Below, piece after piece: positions 5,698-6,364 of a stretch of DNA of 6,364 nt. The position numbers and the translations under genes were made by a program. Under the pieces are notes generated by a model. It was not told the origin of the DNA. It saw only the letters and a program-made list of their open reading frames with translations, and searched no databases. The stretch is from an uncultured Pseudomonadota bacterium. Lineage in GTDB: Bacteria; Lernaellota; Lernaellaia; Lernaellales; Lernaellaceae. The DNA is taken from NCBI GenBank assembly GCA_937967875.1, contig CALBTQ010000602.1:1-6364 (forward strand), read 5' to 3'. How positions within the stretch are numbered: the stretch's first letter is position 1; every line of letters begins with the position of its first letter.

Positions 5698-6364
5698 ATG
5701 AAAACAAACTTCGCCATGCTCATTGTCTTGACGGCTTTTCTTGCTTCACTTCCGTTGACGGCCGCTTCGGCCCAAGGCCTTGATTTGACGCCTTACGCGC
5801 GCGTGACGGCAACGGATACGCGAAACACGTTTTTCTTTTTGTGGCCCAGGGAAACCGATGATGCGCCTGCCGCCGTGCGCGACGGCGATGTCGAAACCGC
5901 TTGGAAAACGCCGCGCGGCGGCGAGCATCGGTTGACCGTTGACTTCGCGCCGACAACGATGTGGCCGATCGGCTTTTCCAAATTGAGCGCACAATGGTCT
6001 GTGTTTCCGGCCGGAAGCCTCGTTTCGGTTGAGGTTTACGAGGCTTGCGGAGGTGATCGCGTTTTTCATGAATATTGGGACGCGACACAAAATACATTTG
6101 ACTTTCCGGATACGGTGCGCGGCTACTGCCTGGAAATCGGTTTGACGGATCCGGGCGCCGCGGCGCTGGAATCGCTGCAGGTGTTTGCCGCGCCGGCCGG
6201 CGATATGCCGCAAATCGGCGAAGTCTCGATGCAGGCGACCGGCGATGCGCTGACCGTCTTCTGGCAACCGAAAAACACCGCCGTCCACCACGTGGAATTG
6301 CATTTCGTCGCGGCGGAAGGAGAGGAGCCCGACGCCGAGACGTTGAACGATGAAGCTTTGCTGC
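5698..6364 (+). CDS. Secreted protein with discoidin (F5/8 type C)-like domain, C-terminus outside window
   Basis: The frame is open from ATG 5698 to the right edge (222 complete codons). A signal peptide covers residues 1-25 (hydrophobic core AMLIVLTAFLASLPL, cleavage after TAASA). Residues about 33-165 resemble a discoidin/galactose-binding-like sandwich: an ARVTATD strand, then the loop AVRDGDVETAWKTP, then HRLTVDF. Two cysteines (117 and 144) could form a disulfide. Residues 173-204 (VSMQATGDALTVFWQP...HHVELHFV) look like the first strands of a fibronectin-III-like domain. This build suits a surface or secreted carbohydrate-binding protein, possibly with a catalytic part beyond the edge. 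A GAGGA site lies at 5683-5687, ten bases before the start. It follows the GH2 gene by 57 bases with no terminator seen, so co-transcription is likely. Domain calls rest on motif reading only. Confidence 0.75.
   Translation, partial: MKTNFAMLIVLTAFLASLPLTAASAQGLDLTPYARVTATDTRNTFFFLWPRETDDAPAAVRDGDVETAWKTPRGGEHRLTVDFAPTTMWPIGFSKLSAQWSVFPAGSLVSVEVYEACGGDRVFHEYWDATQNTFDFPDTVRGYCLEIGLTDPGAAALESLQVFAAPAGDMPQIGEVSMQATGDALTVFWQPKNTAVHHVELHFVAAEGEEPDAETLNDEALL

Overview
The window carries a carbohydrate-processing gene cluster from an uncultured-looking Gram-negative bacterium. Bulk GC is roughly 60% by hand count of a few lines. Two proteins have Sec signal peptides and one leader is a lipoprotein type. 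The secreted GH2 enzyme ends in a long Asp-rich stretch capped by Cys-Gly-Cys. Such tails resemble those of deltaproteobacterial and Myxococcota-like groups. That placement is inference; no RNA gene or marker gene is present to confirm it.

Layout: two divergent units share a 216-base promoter region (2219-2434). Leftward (minus strand) runs a cytoplasmic GH1 beta-glycosidase (2218 to 908), followed after a 165-base gap by a lipoprotein signal-peptide start (742). That reading frame stops after 35 codons. In another frame, from about 714 to the left edge, lies the body of an alginate-lyase-superfamily protein with no start of its own. This left end is also poorer in GC (about 52% over 1-660), so it looks like a broken or chimeric gene.

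Rightward (plus strand) runs an apparent operon. It holds a metal-dependent dehydrogenase of the sn-glycerol-1-phosphate dehydrogenase/AraM type (2435-3448), a secreted GH2 glycoside hydrolase with an acidic CGC tail (3460-5640, start overlapping the upstream stop region), and a secreted protein with a discoidin-like domain that runs off the right edge (5698-6364). A good sigma-70-like promoter (TTGTCA, 17 bases, TAAAAT) precedes the operon. A 16-base imperfect palindrome overlaps its -35 box and may be a shared operator.

How the parts may work together (inference): the GH2 enzyme, the discoidin-like protein and, when intact, the lyase lipoprotein would act on a polysaccharide outside the cytoplasm. 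The GH1 enzyme would split imported oligosaccharides inside. The dehydrogenase is the odd member; it may handle a sugar- or glycerol-phosphate, or may make archaeal-type glycerol-1-phosphate. No transporter, regulator gene, mobile element, CRISPR array or RNA gene was seen. No gene-free stretch exceeds 300 bases.
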